A DNA stretch of 64,000 bases from Chrysaora quinquecirrha (lineage: Eukaryota; Cnidaria; Scyphozoa; Semaeostomeae; Pelagiidae). The notes under the pieces were generated by a model, which searched no databases, was not told the origin of the DNA, and was given only the letters and a program-made list of their open reading frames with translations. Within the stretch, counting starts at the first letter, position 1. Each line of letters begins with the position of its first letter. The DNA lies in the NCBI GenBank assembly GCA_014526335.1, contig JACTAT010000029.1, forward strand, positions 1,727,372-1,791,371, in the 5' to 3' direction. The position numbers and the translations under genes were made by a program. Shown here piece after piece: positions 10,601-20,383 of this stretch.

Positions 10601-13600
10601 TGATGTTCGTCTAAAATTGCAAATTTTCCTTCCCTATGTTGCAATATTCAAATCATGTTTACGCAAATAACGATAGATTCATATGTCATATGTCCGTAAG
10701 AAAGTAATTAAAATCTGGTGCTGTATAGAACGATGCTTACCTGCCTACACCGGCTATTTTCGTAATAGATCTCTTTTTTGAATCAATATCTCTTTTTTTC
10801 TTTGTTCCCATTGATGATTCTGTGCTTGTCGATGTTTCGGTATTTGATCCGCTGCTTGATCCACTATTAGATCCTGCTCCCGCTCCAGCTCCGGCTCCGG
10901 AGTCACTTGAGCCTCCTGCTTTGCTACCGGACTCACCTTTTGACCCTGCATCACCTCCAGCTTCAGCTCCACCTAATGAAAATTCAGTCGCTTAGTTACA
11001 TTAGTCACATTGAAAAATCACAATCTTCCTTACAGGTTTGTCTGTTCTGGCTGCATTTTATGTTATTTGATCTTCCTTAAATATGGAAAACAACTGATAT
11101 ATAGATTTTTGGAAATACCTTTTGAATCAGCGTTTCCCTCTGAATTACCGCCCGCAGATCCTATAAAAAACAGGTGAAGTCAGAACATTGATTACACATT
11201 TTATGAATTATCATTAAATCGCCAGTCGTTCAAAACAATAAAGAAACGGTAGCGTTTGTCTACAGGTTAGCCAAGTTGGGCAATTGTTTGGTTTAATTTG
11301 AAGCATGAGTCTTGTGAAAGCATTTGCATCCCATTCGTATCTTTAGTTCAAGTACGGAACGGCAGTAGTTTCTGTGAAATTAGGACTATCAGTGCTTGTG
11401 AAAGGCTGAGTCATGCCTGTTTGTTTGTTGTTTATGATAGTTAATCCAAAAGTATCAAATTAACCTTAAAAATTATTGTGCATTAGATGAAACGGGACCC
11501 AGAATGTTACAATATGTTTTATGGTAGCAAAACATTTGTGAAGAATGTATTATTTTTAGTTACTTCTTTAAAGATTCCGAGATGCGCAGATAGAATCATT
11601 GATCCATGGAAAGTGTTCCAATTCAGAGCTTTGCAGCTCTACCGAAAGTCTAACGTAATTTACTATAATATGCTGAACCGTAAATTTTAACGAAAGAAGA
11701 TGAAGAAGTAGCCTAGACGCTTCTGCTACAGATGGTGGCAGATGCTGTCCTTTGATTTTATAGAAGATAGATACCGTTTGCTTTTATTGAGGATTTTCGA
11801 AGGGAGTGTGGGAATAATCTTCTAAGTTATGGCACATGAACGCATTGAATTCATTGCATTCTCGTAACTAAGGAATTATTCCAAGGACTCCTAAATGACA
11901 TAAACAAACGACTGCCATCTTTTGTGGAAGCCTCTATTCAAGATGGATGAAAACCACAATTAGTATAAGCGAGAGTGCTGTTGTATATTTAAATTTGGTT
12001 GTTACAAATTTAGTTTCTTGGTCATTTGTTGTAATCATAATAATTGTTTCTTCTTTTTCAACTGCACTCACTGGAAATACCTCAGCCAACTTCCAAGAGA
12101 AACCTCTCCCATATTAAGGGTATGAACAATCTGGAGTATATGCAGCAGAAATATTCTGCATGTCCTAACATGGCTTTCCTGTCATGTAATTTTTTTAATG
12201 TTTCTCTTCAGCAAATTGAAAGACTTTCAACTCATTGAATTTTCGAAGTGTGCATGATATGAAATTAGTACGGGGATTGTAGAAATTTGCGACCTCTGGT
12301 AATATTTAGCATAAGAGCCTCTTTCATATCCAAGGCTGGAGTGGCTCTTAGTGTGTATTTAGGGTTCATTGGTCATTAGCCAGCCTATGGATTTTTCATC
12401 CACTGTTTCTTTATGCGGGCAATTACTGTATTTCCATTACTATTTGGAAATCTAAAAATTTATTAAAAAGTGAAAATAAATTTTCTGGATTTTACCTCCT
12501 GCACCGGCACTGGCTCCTCCTCCTGCTCCACCGGCGGCTGATCCTTTGGCACCTGCATTAGTTGCTGTTCCAGTATTTGTTGCTGTCTTTGTTGCTGTTC
12601 CAGTCTCTGTTGTTGTTTCACTCTGTTGGGTGGGGGAATATTTTATGCTTCTTTTATCAATCACTTGTTATTTTGGATATCTCTACACTAAATGTAGTGT
12701 CATTTAATGCCTAAAGCAAAATCTTTATAGTAGCTAAGCAAAAAATTCTTCGTGCGAAGAGACAGGTTTAATCCCGCTAAGCATGCACATTGGTGCATTT
12801 TTGCTTCGACCTTTCGACCAGCGAGTGACAGAAAGTAGCAAGGACTTCTACTTTTCGTCGCGAAGGTTTCTCCTGTTGCAGATCTGGTATGAAGCTTCTG
12901 AATTCTAACCGCATCGGGGAACGCGAGAAACCAATAGAGAAAAAGGGATCTTTGTCATAAAAGCTGCCCAAATAGTTCACTCGAAATTGTGTGTCTTCTA
13001 TAGACTTGTATATAAAGCCAATTCATATTTTGAGATTTTTGTGTGCCGGAAGTACAGGAGAATGCAATGAAAATAGAAAAATGTAAACTTTTTTATCTAT
13101 TTATTTGAAAAAGCTTTTCTTTTTAGCAGAATGGATAAAAATAAGCATCATCACAAATTCAAAAAGAAATACGAAAGCGGTTACAGTCAGGAAAGTGAGA
13201 TTCTCAGCTCTTTGACCACGAAGATGTTCAAAGTTTTTTTGACAATGTAAAGATCATCGAAATTGAATTTCAAGAGCGTTATATTCTTTCAAACCCTTAT
13301 ATCTTTCACTGATATAAGAAGTAACATTTATACGGTTGTAAAGGTGCCAAAGCACCAAACCTTAATACGCGAAATGTAAATGTGGACGGGCAGCGGGTTG
13401 AAAACCTCACTTTCGATTAGCGAACTCCAATGTCTTTCGTGATATGAACAATATCTTGCTTCTTTAGTTAAATTAAAAATAGCACAATAGGGTAACGTCT
13501 TACTTTAAGCCAAACATAATTTAAACCTAGAAGTATGGTCATATTTTAATAATGGTCATAAAGGAAATAATGTCCTATCTTATTAATATTCTTTGTAATA

Positions 13601-16600
13601 TTGAAATCTTTTAGTTGCTGATATTTTTGCTCAATATAATGTGTCAAAACAATCTTAGACTACAATGTCTGCGTTGGGAAATGATAGTTCTTTGAAATTT
13701 TAAGTAGAGAAGCTAATAGATGTAGTCTTTGAAGTCGAAAGCTTACTACTTGGCGAACTATAAGGCAAATGTCAAATACAGCTTGGCGTATAGCTGAAGA
13801 AGCTGAAGAAGCTCTAATCCTTGGGAATCAATGTAGATAATGTCTGACTTTTTAAAGCTATTCATTTTGACTAACTAATCTACTATTATGAAGTCATGCT
13901 AAGTCAGTCTTTACAGGACACGATTTGTCCCCGATGTTACATTGATGTTTACTCAGAGTTTTAAGAATGTTTTTTCATGCAGTTAAGATTTACTCTTTCC
14001 GTTGCCAGCAGCGTCTACTTTCGTTTGAGCTTTGACGTTTGCTGTTGATTTGTCTTCTTTTGATTTGTCCTTCTCACAGTCTTTATCTTTCTTCTGTTGA
14101 GACATTGGAGTTCGCCAATCAGAATGCCCGTTTTTGTTACAAAGATATGTTAGCCATTACTTTTCCATGATAGTCTAGCTAACATGGAGGGGTTAGCTTG
14201 AATTTGGTATGTTCCTTAAGAGAACAAAATTTATCCAATTTTGTGTCTTGTAATTTTTTTAAGGATATCAGATTTGTCTGTCCTATGTTTTCCAACTTAT
14301 CAATTCAAGGTTAATCATCCCAAACCTTTCTAATGAAAATTCAAGCTTTCTGAGTATGACGGAATTTTTGTGACATCGAAAATTTCGTTTATATTCGATT
14401 CACAAAACCTTGTCCGATCTAACTGCTTATAGTTTTATTAGCAGGTTTTTCGTGCAGATAAAGTGAACTGACGGGAAGAAGAAAATATATTTTCTTTACT
14501 GATTTCTAATTTCTGTGGACTGCTTTGCTCCAACTGTTCGTCTGAACGTCAAAACTTCCCTCGATGTTCTATTCAATTCCCGTTCAAGCAACCGAGAAAA
14601 TGATCTCTCACTAAGACGAGTAAGAGATATTTGAAGTAAAGCAAACATCTAGATTCAGATGTTTACTGATAGCACTAAGCTTGGTGAGATTCGCATTATC
14701 TGTTGGAAAGGCAACAGACGTATCCCAATTTCAATAATATTTAACTTTTAAAGACAAAGATTTATAACATCAACTTACTTGTGTTTCTACTTCAGTTGTT
14801 TCCATTGGAGGTGGAGGAGGAGGACAAGGTGGTGGGCATGGTGGTGGACAAGGAGTTGGGCAAGGTGGAGGAGGAGGGGGACATGGAGGTGGTGGTGGAG
14901 GACATGGAGGAGGTGGTGGAGGAGGTGGAGGACATGGTGGGGGAGGTGGCGGGCATGGAGGTGGAGGAGGAGGAGGAGGTGGTGGTGGTGGAGGTGGAGG
15001 AGGAGGTGGAGGAGGTGGGGGAGGTGGTGGGCAAGGACATGGCGGTGGTGGTGGTGGACAAGGTGGAGGAGGTGGTGGACATGGTGGTGGTGGAGGTGGA
15101 CATGGAGGTGGACATTCGTCTTTTCTTTGCCTTCAAGATTTACTTCCGCTGACGATGATGCTTTTACACCAATGTCTCCTTTCTAGAAACAAAGTTAAAA
15201 AAATTATTCTTCAAGCAAATGTGTCATTGTTGTGTGTTGTGTGGTAATTTATACCATTTTGTAGATTTGATGCAAAACGGACATTCCAAAATTTTTAAAG
15301 TGACTAGACCAAATTAACCGGCCACCATTTCAACTTACGCGATGTCAAGTGGATTCTGAGAGTAACTACCTAGCCTACGTACCTTTGTCCCCTTTTGGGC
15401 TTTTCTTTTTGACTTCTTAACCTTCTTTGACTTGCTTGGCTTGAGTGGCGTTGCAACCAATTTTGGATTGACAGCAAGCGTTTGTGGTTTTGCTGCTGCT
15501 TTTGGATTTTGTGGAGCATTGTTTGAAGGTACAGCAGCGTTTGCTGGCCTTTGGCTAAAGGTCATAGGAACCTTTAGGTTGTTTGGATTTGGCTTTGGTT
15601 CAGTTTGCCATACATACCTACAAACGTTGCAGAATGATATCAGCAATTTTAAAATGCGAGAGCTGTTCAAGAACTACATTTAGCAGAATGATTCATGCTA
15701 AATTCAAATAAACCGGCCTGCTTTGCTTATAAAGGTATATCTTGCACTTTAGCGGAATTGTGGAGTTAGTGGACGAGCACATTGTAAATATCGTGCATTA
15801 ATCATGGAGTTAGTGCACGAGGTCGATAAAAATATCTTTAGCTTTCATACACAAAGATGGCTTACGCACTAGCTATAATAATTCTAAATTATCCTTTTGA
15901 TCCTTTGCGTGAAACGCTAATCAATATACAAGGTAAAACGTAATCCAGGCAACTGATAGTCTTACACAACACGATGGACCAGGTAATTGGCTTTTCTCAT
16001 TCTTGAACAGCATACATAGAGTTGCGAAAAATGAAGATAAATATTTTGGTGTCAGCTGCATGTTCTGAAAATCCTTGAAAGTTACTGGTTTTCTGGCCCA
16101 CTTTTGTGTAAGATTTACCGAATTTACTTTACACTCTTGATCTAGATGCATTAAGTACAGCACATTGCAAGTGGAGGGTGTAGCCAATAAGTGCCTACCA
16201 GTCACCTATATATTCACCTGGGCAGAGAGGCACATACGTTCCAACAATTTGCAGCGGTTGTTGGTTATGCAAACACAGATATAGAGAACGTGACATACAA
16301 TCTTTCGAATCAAGTCCTGCAGGCAAACTAGTGAATCAAAAGAATAATCTTTAATGATTAATGGATGCTACAGTATTAATTGAAATATTCTTACAGCCTT
16401 CATCTTGTTATAAAGACGATGTTATTTCAAAAGTAGTAATGAAAAATGCTTAGGAATGACTCACTGTGGCTGTTTCTTCTGAGGCTTTTTTTCTTCGATA
16501 CTGGCTTTCTCGAGGGTTTGTATGCATTTGAGTTTCCTTGTGATGGCTGATTTGCATTTTCAACTTTCTGTGCTGCTTGAGGCTGGCCAGCAGGATCCTG

Positions 16601-16762
16601 TGCTGCTTGCGCTTCATTCTGTCCAGGTTTATATTTGTACAAATCTAACCACTGCTGATGCTCCTTTTTATACGCTGCGACATCCTTCTTTGAAGCTTTA
16701 CGACAATTTATCGTTGTTAGAGAGACCGCAATTATTAGCAAAATCAGAGGAAAAGTCCTCAT
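7605..16762 (-). CDS. Gene C: secreted Pro/Cys- and Gly-rich protein with C-terminal fibrinogen stub (8 exons)
   Basis: Unrecognised family. The exons are 16762-16465, 15617-15383, 15182-14779, 12622-12496, 11160-11119, 10972-10741, 9029-8930 and 7652-7605. Order of parts: signal peptide (MRTFPLILLIIAVSLTTINC); a Lys/Gln/Ala region; a Pro/Ala/Lys region with the motif PNPNNLKVPMTF; a Cys-polyproline block; Thr/Gly/Ala, then Gly/Ser-rich segments; a basic stretch (GTKKKRDIDSKKRS), a possible proprotein convertase site; then the fibrinogen-like stub ending IFCDMSRSTNRNKND. Phases agree throughout only if one base is added in exon 1 (run at 16486-16492) and one in exon 3 (near 15121-15124); the total is then 495 codons plus stop. 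The combination suggests a structural extracellular or capsule protein. The Gly-rich part is not a collagen Gly-X-Y repeat. Confidence 0.68.
8930..9029 (-). CDS. Gene C exon 7: fibrinogen-like stub
   Basis: 100 nt, phase 2 to 0, reading RDNPSSSCNRIINDNPSARS then GYYWVMTRDGVQQ. Length and phases are identical to gene F exon 2. Confidence 0.72.
9115..9369 (+). mobile_element. 3' tail of a non-LTR retrotransposon (CR1/L2-like) ORF2
   Basis: The open frame reads RSSGDELLLVIVKSRLATAS, DRAFINVAPYLWHRLPNSVT and a terminal FKSRLKTYLF. This is the characteristic C-terminal end of CR1/L2-clade LINE reverse transcriptase proteins. No upstream reverse transcriptase is present, so it is a 5'-truncated relic inside gene C intron 6. 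Confidence 0.75.
9855..10093 (+). pseudogene. Rearranged copy of gene C promoter and start
   Basis: Bases 9855-9993 match the reverse complement of the gene C 5' region (about 16870-16743), including the ATG. The copy reads MRTFPLISFFCIF and stops at 10015-10017. The leader 3' splice site cttcacag is changed to cttcacat. Bases 9999-10030 then match the reverse complement of about 18060-18034, and 10035-10093 match 17748-17810 directly, so the block is a mosaic of the gene C upstream region. Confidence 0.6.
10741..10972 (-). CDS. Gene C exon 6: Gly/Ser-rich exon with basic end
   Basis: Phase 1 to 2. Gly/Ala/Ser repeats (SDSGAGAGAGAGSNSGSSSG) give way to GTKKKRDIDSKKRSITKIAG, then a GTAAGC donor. 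The phase-2 exit matches the fibrinogen stub exon. Confidence 0.64.
11119..11160 (-). CDS. Gene C exon 5: 42-nt Gly/Ser/Asn mini-exon
   Basis: A symmetric phase 1-1 exon of 14 codons (GSAGGNSEGNADSK plus shared G) lies between ttttttatag and GTATTT. Skipping it would leave the frame intact. Confidence 0.55.
12496..12622 (-). CDS. Gene C exon 4: Thr/Gly/Ala-rich exon
   Basis: Phase 0 to 1, entered after ccaacag. It encodes SETTTETGTATKTATNTGTA and then a run of Gly/Ala (GGAGGGASAGAGG). The donor is GTAAAA. Confidence 0.62.
14779..15182 (-). CDS. Gene C exon 3: Cys-polyproline (CPPP) exon
   Basis: A strong acceptor (gtttctag) opens KGDIGVKASSSAEVNLEGKE. After one added base in the short run at 15121-15124, the frame reads about 100 residues of proline interrupted by 14 cysteines (CPPPC, CPPPPPPC, one CPTPC), then METTEVETQ and a GTAAGT donor. 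The exon is 404 nt; 405 is needed for the phase-0 entry of the next exon, which supports the missing base. Cys-Pro-rich blocks cross-link walls in cnidarian minicollagens, but this is not a minicollagen: no Gly-X-Y repeat is present. Confidence 0.62.
15383..15617 (-). CDS. Gene C exon 2: Pro/Ala/Lys region
   Basis: 78 codons, phase 2 to 0, donor GTACGT. It starts YVWQTEPKPNPNNLKVPMTF; the core PNPxNLK(I/V)P(L/M)TF is shared with gene A. It ends with a basic run (KKVKKSKRKAQKGTK). Confidence 0.65.
16465..16762 (-). CDS. Gene C exon 1: signal peptide and Lys/Gln/Ala region
   Basis: A leader of about 20 residues is followed by RKASKKDVAAYKKEHQQWLD and a Gln/Ala/Asn-rich stretch. A 3' splice site (cttcacag) lies 30 nt before the ATG. 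As read, the exon ends in phase 1, but the next exon needs phase 2. One extra base in the seven-base run at 16486-16492 fixes this and turns the tail into KKKKPQKKQPQ, which ends at a GTGAGT donor. Confidence 0.68.
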
Positions 16763-16989
16763 TTTGAGACAAATTTACGGTTTCTTTGAAACCTGTGAAG
16801 AAAATTTAAATAAATGTAAACAATAAGGGAAATTTTTTAAAGCTGAGATTATGTGAACTACGAACGGGAGCGTTTGACTTTTTCTGCCAACACTACAAAC
16901 AACCAGTTTAAACAATGGCCAGTACACCATGTTTTCAACGTACTTAAACAAGATCAGTAGAAATATACACCGAATAAATCTTGGCTTTG

Positions 16990-19900
16990 TTCTCAAGAAT
17001 AACATGATTGTTTCAGTTTTGAAAATTTAATAATTAACCTTACTGATCAGACATCTGAAGCCTCGAAAATATGTTTGTTACGCATGCGCATACACACATC
17101 GGTAAGATTCTGTTTTAATAAGCCAAAAAGCCTTAATCCTTAAATTTTACTTAAAACCACCTCAGTATGTAGAATAATTCCATGAAAATTTCATAACATA
17201 ACATTTTAGCATCAAAGTATAAATTCATAAGACGATATATCGACATCTTTCTTGCTAGTGATAGGTATAAAAGCTTTATTATTCACGGAAACGGATGTAG
17301 CTAATACTAAGGCACACAGTCGGAGCGCAATGTTATTAATTTGGCCACAGTATCTTTTCGTGGCTTTTTCTGTAAGACATGAGGAGATTTCCTTATTGGT
17401 GTTATATTATCCATCGAAAATGTTTGAATGTTTACATTCTCGGAAACCAAATGGTGTGTGACATATAATATATAATTTTAATTTGAGTCGAACAGCAGTT
17501 TGAATGAGAAAAATTTCATTCAAGAATGAAATAAAAAACCACAAAAACTTACCTTTATAGTTGATCCTTTTCTGTTTTGAAAATTAAAGCCGTATCTATC
17601 ACCTTGGGATCGTAGGGATACCTTGACGGCAATGGTCTTTTTTAGATAATGAGGTGATCTCTATTCAGTTAGATTCAAGGTTGGTTGATCTTGCAGGTTA
17701 TGCGTGACCTTCGGAAACTACCACCAAGAAATTTATTAGCGAATGCGATTTTTCGAAAATGGATGATTTTGTTGAACAGGTTCTAGATGTTAAGGCACGC
17801 TCATTTATAATTTTACATTGTAATACGCATGAGTTTTGCGAAATATAACTAACATGAAGTATTATATTTTGTGCTTTTTATGTTTTGAGTCTCGATGGCT
17901 TTCCTATATGACTTTTAAGTAAATGATAACTTTGATTTGTTGTATCAAGTATAAAACCTCAAAAGAGAGATTAAAATAAAAAACGCAATACGAAATAACG
18001 CAGATTCGACACGAGAGGACGAAAGTTAAACAAACACAGCAGTGCTAAAATGCAGAAGAATTATAAAGCAAAAGCCTCATTAAAGCAATCCCTATTTCAC
18101 GTACAGAATACAAATGAGGTCGAATCGCTGCAAAAGTCTTTAGATTATGATGGAATCCATTTTTTTAGGCAGATCAATTTTCTCCACTATTTTTTCGATC
18201 AAACAAGATGAAAAAATATTACGAAGAATTTTGACGGACAAGTTACTAAAGCGTTTTCACAGAAGATATCAGATATGATTTCTGGGAAATTGACATTATA
18301 GAGTTACTAATTTTTTTTATCTAATTTTTTATCTTGGTTCTGGCTACTTACTTTTTTATTTGGAACTCACAATTTGAGATTGTAGGGAAAACCAAATGCC
18401 TGCAATTCAACTGAATTTGATCTTGTTTGAGATGAACACAATAGATTCTCGCTCTAAGTTCTCACGCACTTTAGGGTTTTCATAGAATACAAAGAAATTG
18501 CTACAGCAAGATTATTTTTGCCAAATCTAGAGAATAAAGGTACTGAAAACTGCATTTTCGCTACTGTTGCTCTGGCTGGGGAGCTGCAGGCAATCCAGGC
18601 GACAATACGCACAGTTAGAACTAGTTGCTGACTGGAAAATGTTGCTGCACAGTTCCAGATAGTTGGGCATGTTCTTCTTCTGCAATTAACTGATAACTGA
18701 TTCCCGTCAATAGAGGTCGACCTGAGCGCTCCCGTGACCGCGATCAACCGAATCTTATAATTTCCAGTTGTTGACAAGTCGAAATAAGATTGCAATTAAA
18801 ACTAGTTGACGATAATTCTATCGTATCGCAGGTCGACATTCCTCTGACTTTACGCTGCAAAATTTACAAAGTCAATCTGCCAGAACAGACCTTTTCAAAA
18901 AGGCCTGGGTCGAGCGCAAGATTTTTCTGCAAATGGTGACATTTCCAGTAAGGAATTCTCCTTTTGTTCCATTATTCTTGAGTTGGACCAAAATTTGTTA
19001 AACTACCTCTCCTGAATCTACCCTAATTGCAGTCGTCAAACATGATTAGGATTCCCTGAATGGAAATGTCCACCATTTTCCAGAAAAATTTCGCGCCCGA
19101 CCCAGGCCTCTTTGAAAAGTCTATTGTGACAAATTGTAGCTTTGAAGACACGGTACATAAGTTCTAATGGTTAACTATCTATCGCTTGAAAATATCAAAT
19201 AAATGACAGCAAAGATCGTTTATAAATCCATTAATGATTCAGTACCGCCATCGCATCCCTCTAATAGTCTTACAGAATCGCTGACACTGCCAAGATGAGA
19301 TATCTGAAAATGGCTTACAAGTCTCTAGGGTGAAAATCACTTTCTTATCGTGGGTACATCAATTATGCTATATTTATCTGTTTCAAAATATTTATTTAAT
19401 TGTTTATTGTAAATAACCAATATTGTAAACAATCTTAAAATTTTGAACCCCCCCCCCTGAACATCAGCGTGACAAGAAAGTGGCTAGCCTGTTAACTGAA
19501 GTAAAAGAAAATTGAGGAAAATTAAAAGCAGAAGTGATTTTTTCTATAGAATGGAGCAATTATAAAGTCAATATGATTCAAAGACATAACCATGAAACTC
19601 TCGAAAGCCAAGCAAATGTTTTTTACCTTAATGATGATATTCAAAATACTATCAACTACAACAAAATTTCAAAGATATTCACCAATTTACTTTGCATAGC
19701 GTTAAATCTTACATCGGTAGTCAAAAAATTGGGTCTTATTTTGACGGTAATTATTTTTCGTCAGATGATCGGAAGGCTGTTATGGGCAGCTACAGCACAT
19801 GACGTCACCGCACAGAAGACTAAGGACGTTCGGCCCTCTCAATTTTATTTAGCCCCTCCCCTGATAAGGGATATTTACAGATATAGATAAGAAATTTCGG

Positions 19901-20100
19901 TATTTAAACAAATTAAAAAGTCATTTATTAAACCTTATATGTTTCATTGCAATTAAAAAGTAGTGAAGCCGAAAACGTATTTAGTAAAAAAGAAGCACTT
20001 TGAGCAAGGCTTTAAGTCTGAGTTTTTGAGAACAGCCCCTCGTTATTTTTAATGTGAATGAATAGCAATGCAATACAAAATAATAGTTTGGTTTAATGGT
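16990..20100. other. Intergenic region between genes C and A
   Basis: No supported gene. It holds the source segments of the mosaic copy (17748-17810 and 18034-18060) and a foldback element (18887-19122). A 118-codon open frame at 19534-19890 and one at 18454-18795 have no recognisable features. Confidence 0.4.
18887..19122. repeat. Foldback element with ~70-bp inverted arms
   Basis: The left arm begins agaccttttcaaaaaggcct and the right arm ends aggcctctttgaaaagtct. The arms also share the fragments gacatttcca and tttttctg. Internal spacing is about 90 bp. It looks like a non-autonomous DNA element; no clear target duplication was seen. Confidence 0.55.
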
Positions 20101-20106
20101 GGTTGT

Positions 20107-20112
20107 TTTATT
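20107..20112 (-). terminator. Possible poly(A) signal of gene A
   Basis: AATAAA on the - strand lies about 210 nt past the proposed gene A stop. Confidence 0.35.
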
Positions 20113-20323
20113 GTCTGTTCTTTTTCCATGAAGAGGTTGTCTTATTCCAATAAGCATTGGGAAATTTTTCATGACATTTGATATTGTTATGAGAGCCGTT
20201 TTTGTGTATCTCAACAGCGACTTGATTTTTGAGCCGCCAGAATTCAACAGCGTTTGCATTTTAAAACTTTGAACTGGCTAATTTGAAAATCTGATCGAAG
20301 ATCATTTTCCCTTGTTTCATTTC

Positions 20324-20383
20324 CTATGATCTGTTATTTTGGAGTTTCTCCGTCTTGTTGCTCATTCCTCTTTTATCTTTTCG
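20324..20383 (-). CDS. Gene A terminal exon (proposed)
   Basis: A long pyrimidine tract and tgttctag acceptor open a phase-0 frame RKDKRGMSNKTEKLQNNRS with a TAG stop. The charge matches the rest of gene A. Other exons in the 1.9-kb intron cannot be excluded. Confidence 0.4.
   Translation of the reverse strand, partial: RKDKRGMSNKTEKLQNNRS

Noticed and set aside
10741..12622. Collagen triple helix in gene C
   Set aside because: The Gly-rich segments lack the Gly-X-Y period.
14779..15186. + strand Gly/His/Gln-rich or Trp/Arg-rich protein
   Set aside because: The + frames are open only because of the GGN repeat. Splice sites, exon phases and neighbouring exons all support the - strand CPPP reading.
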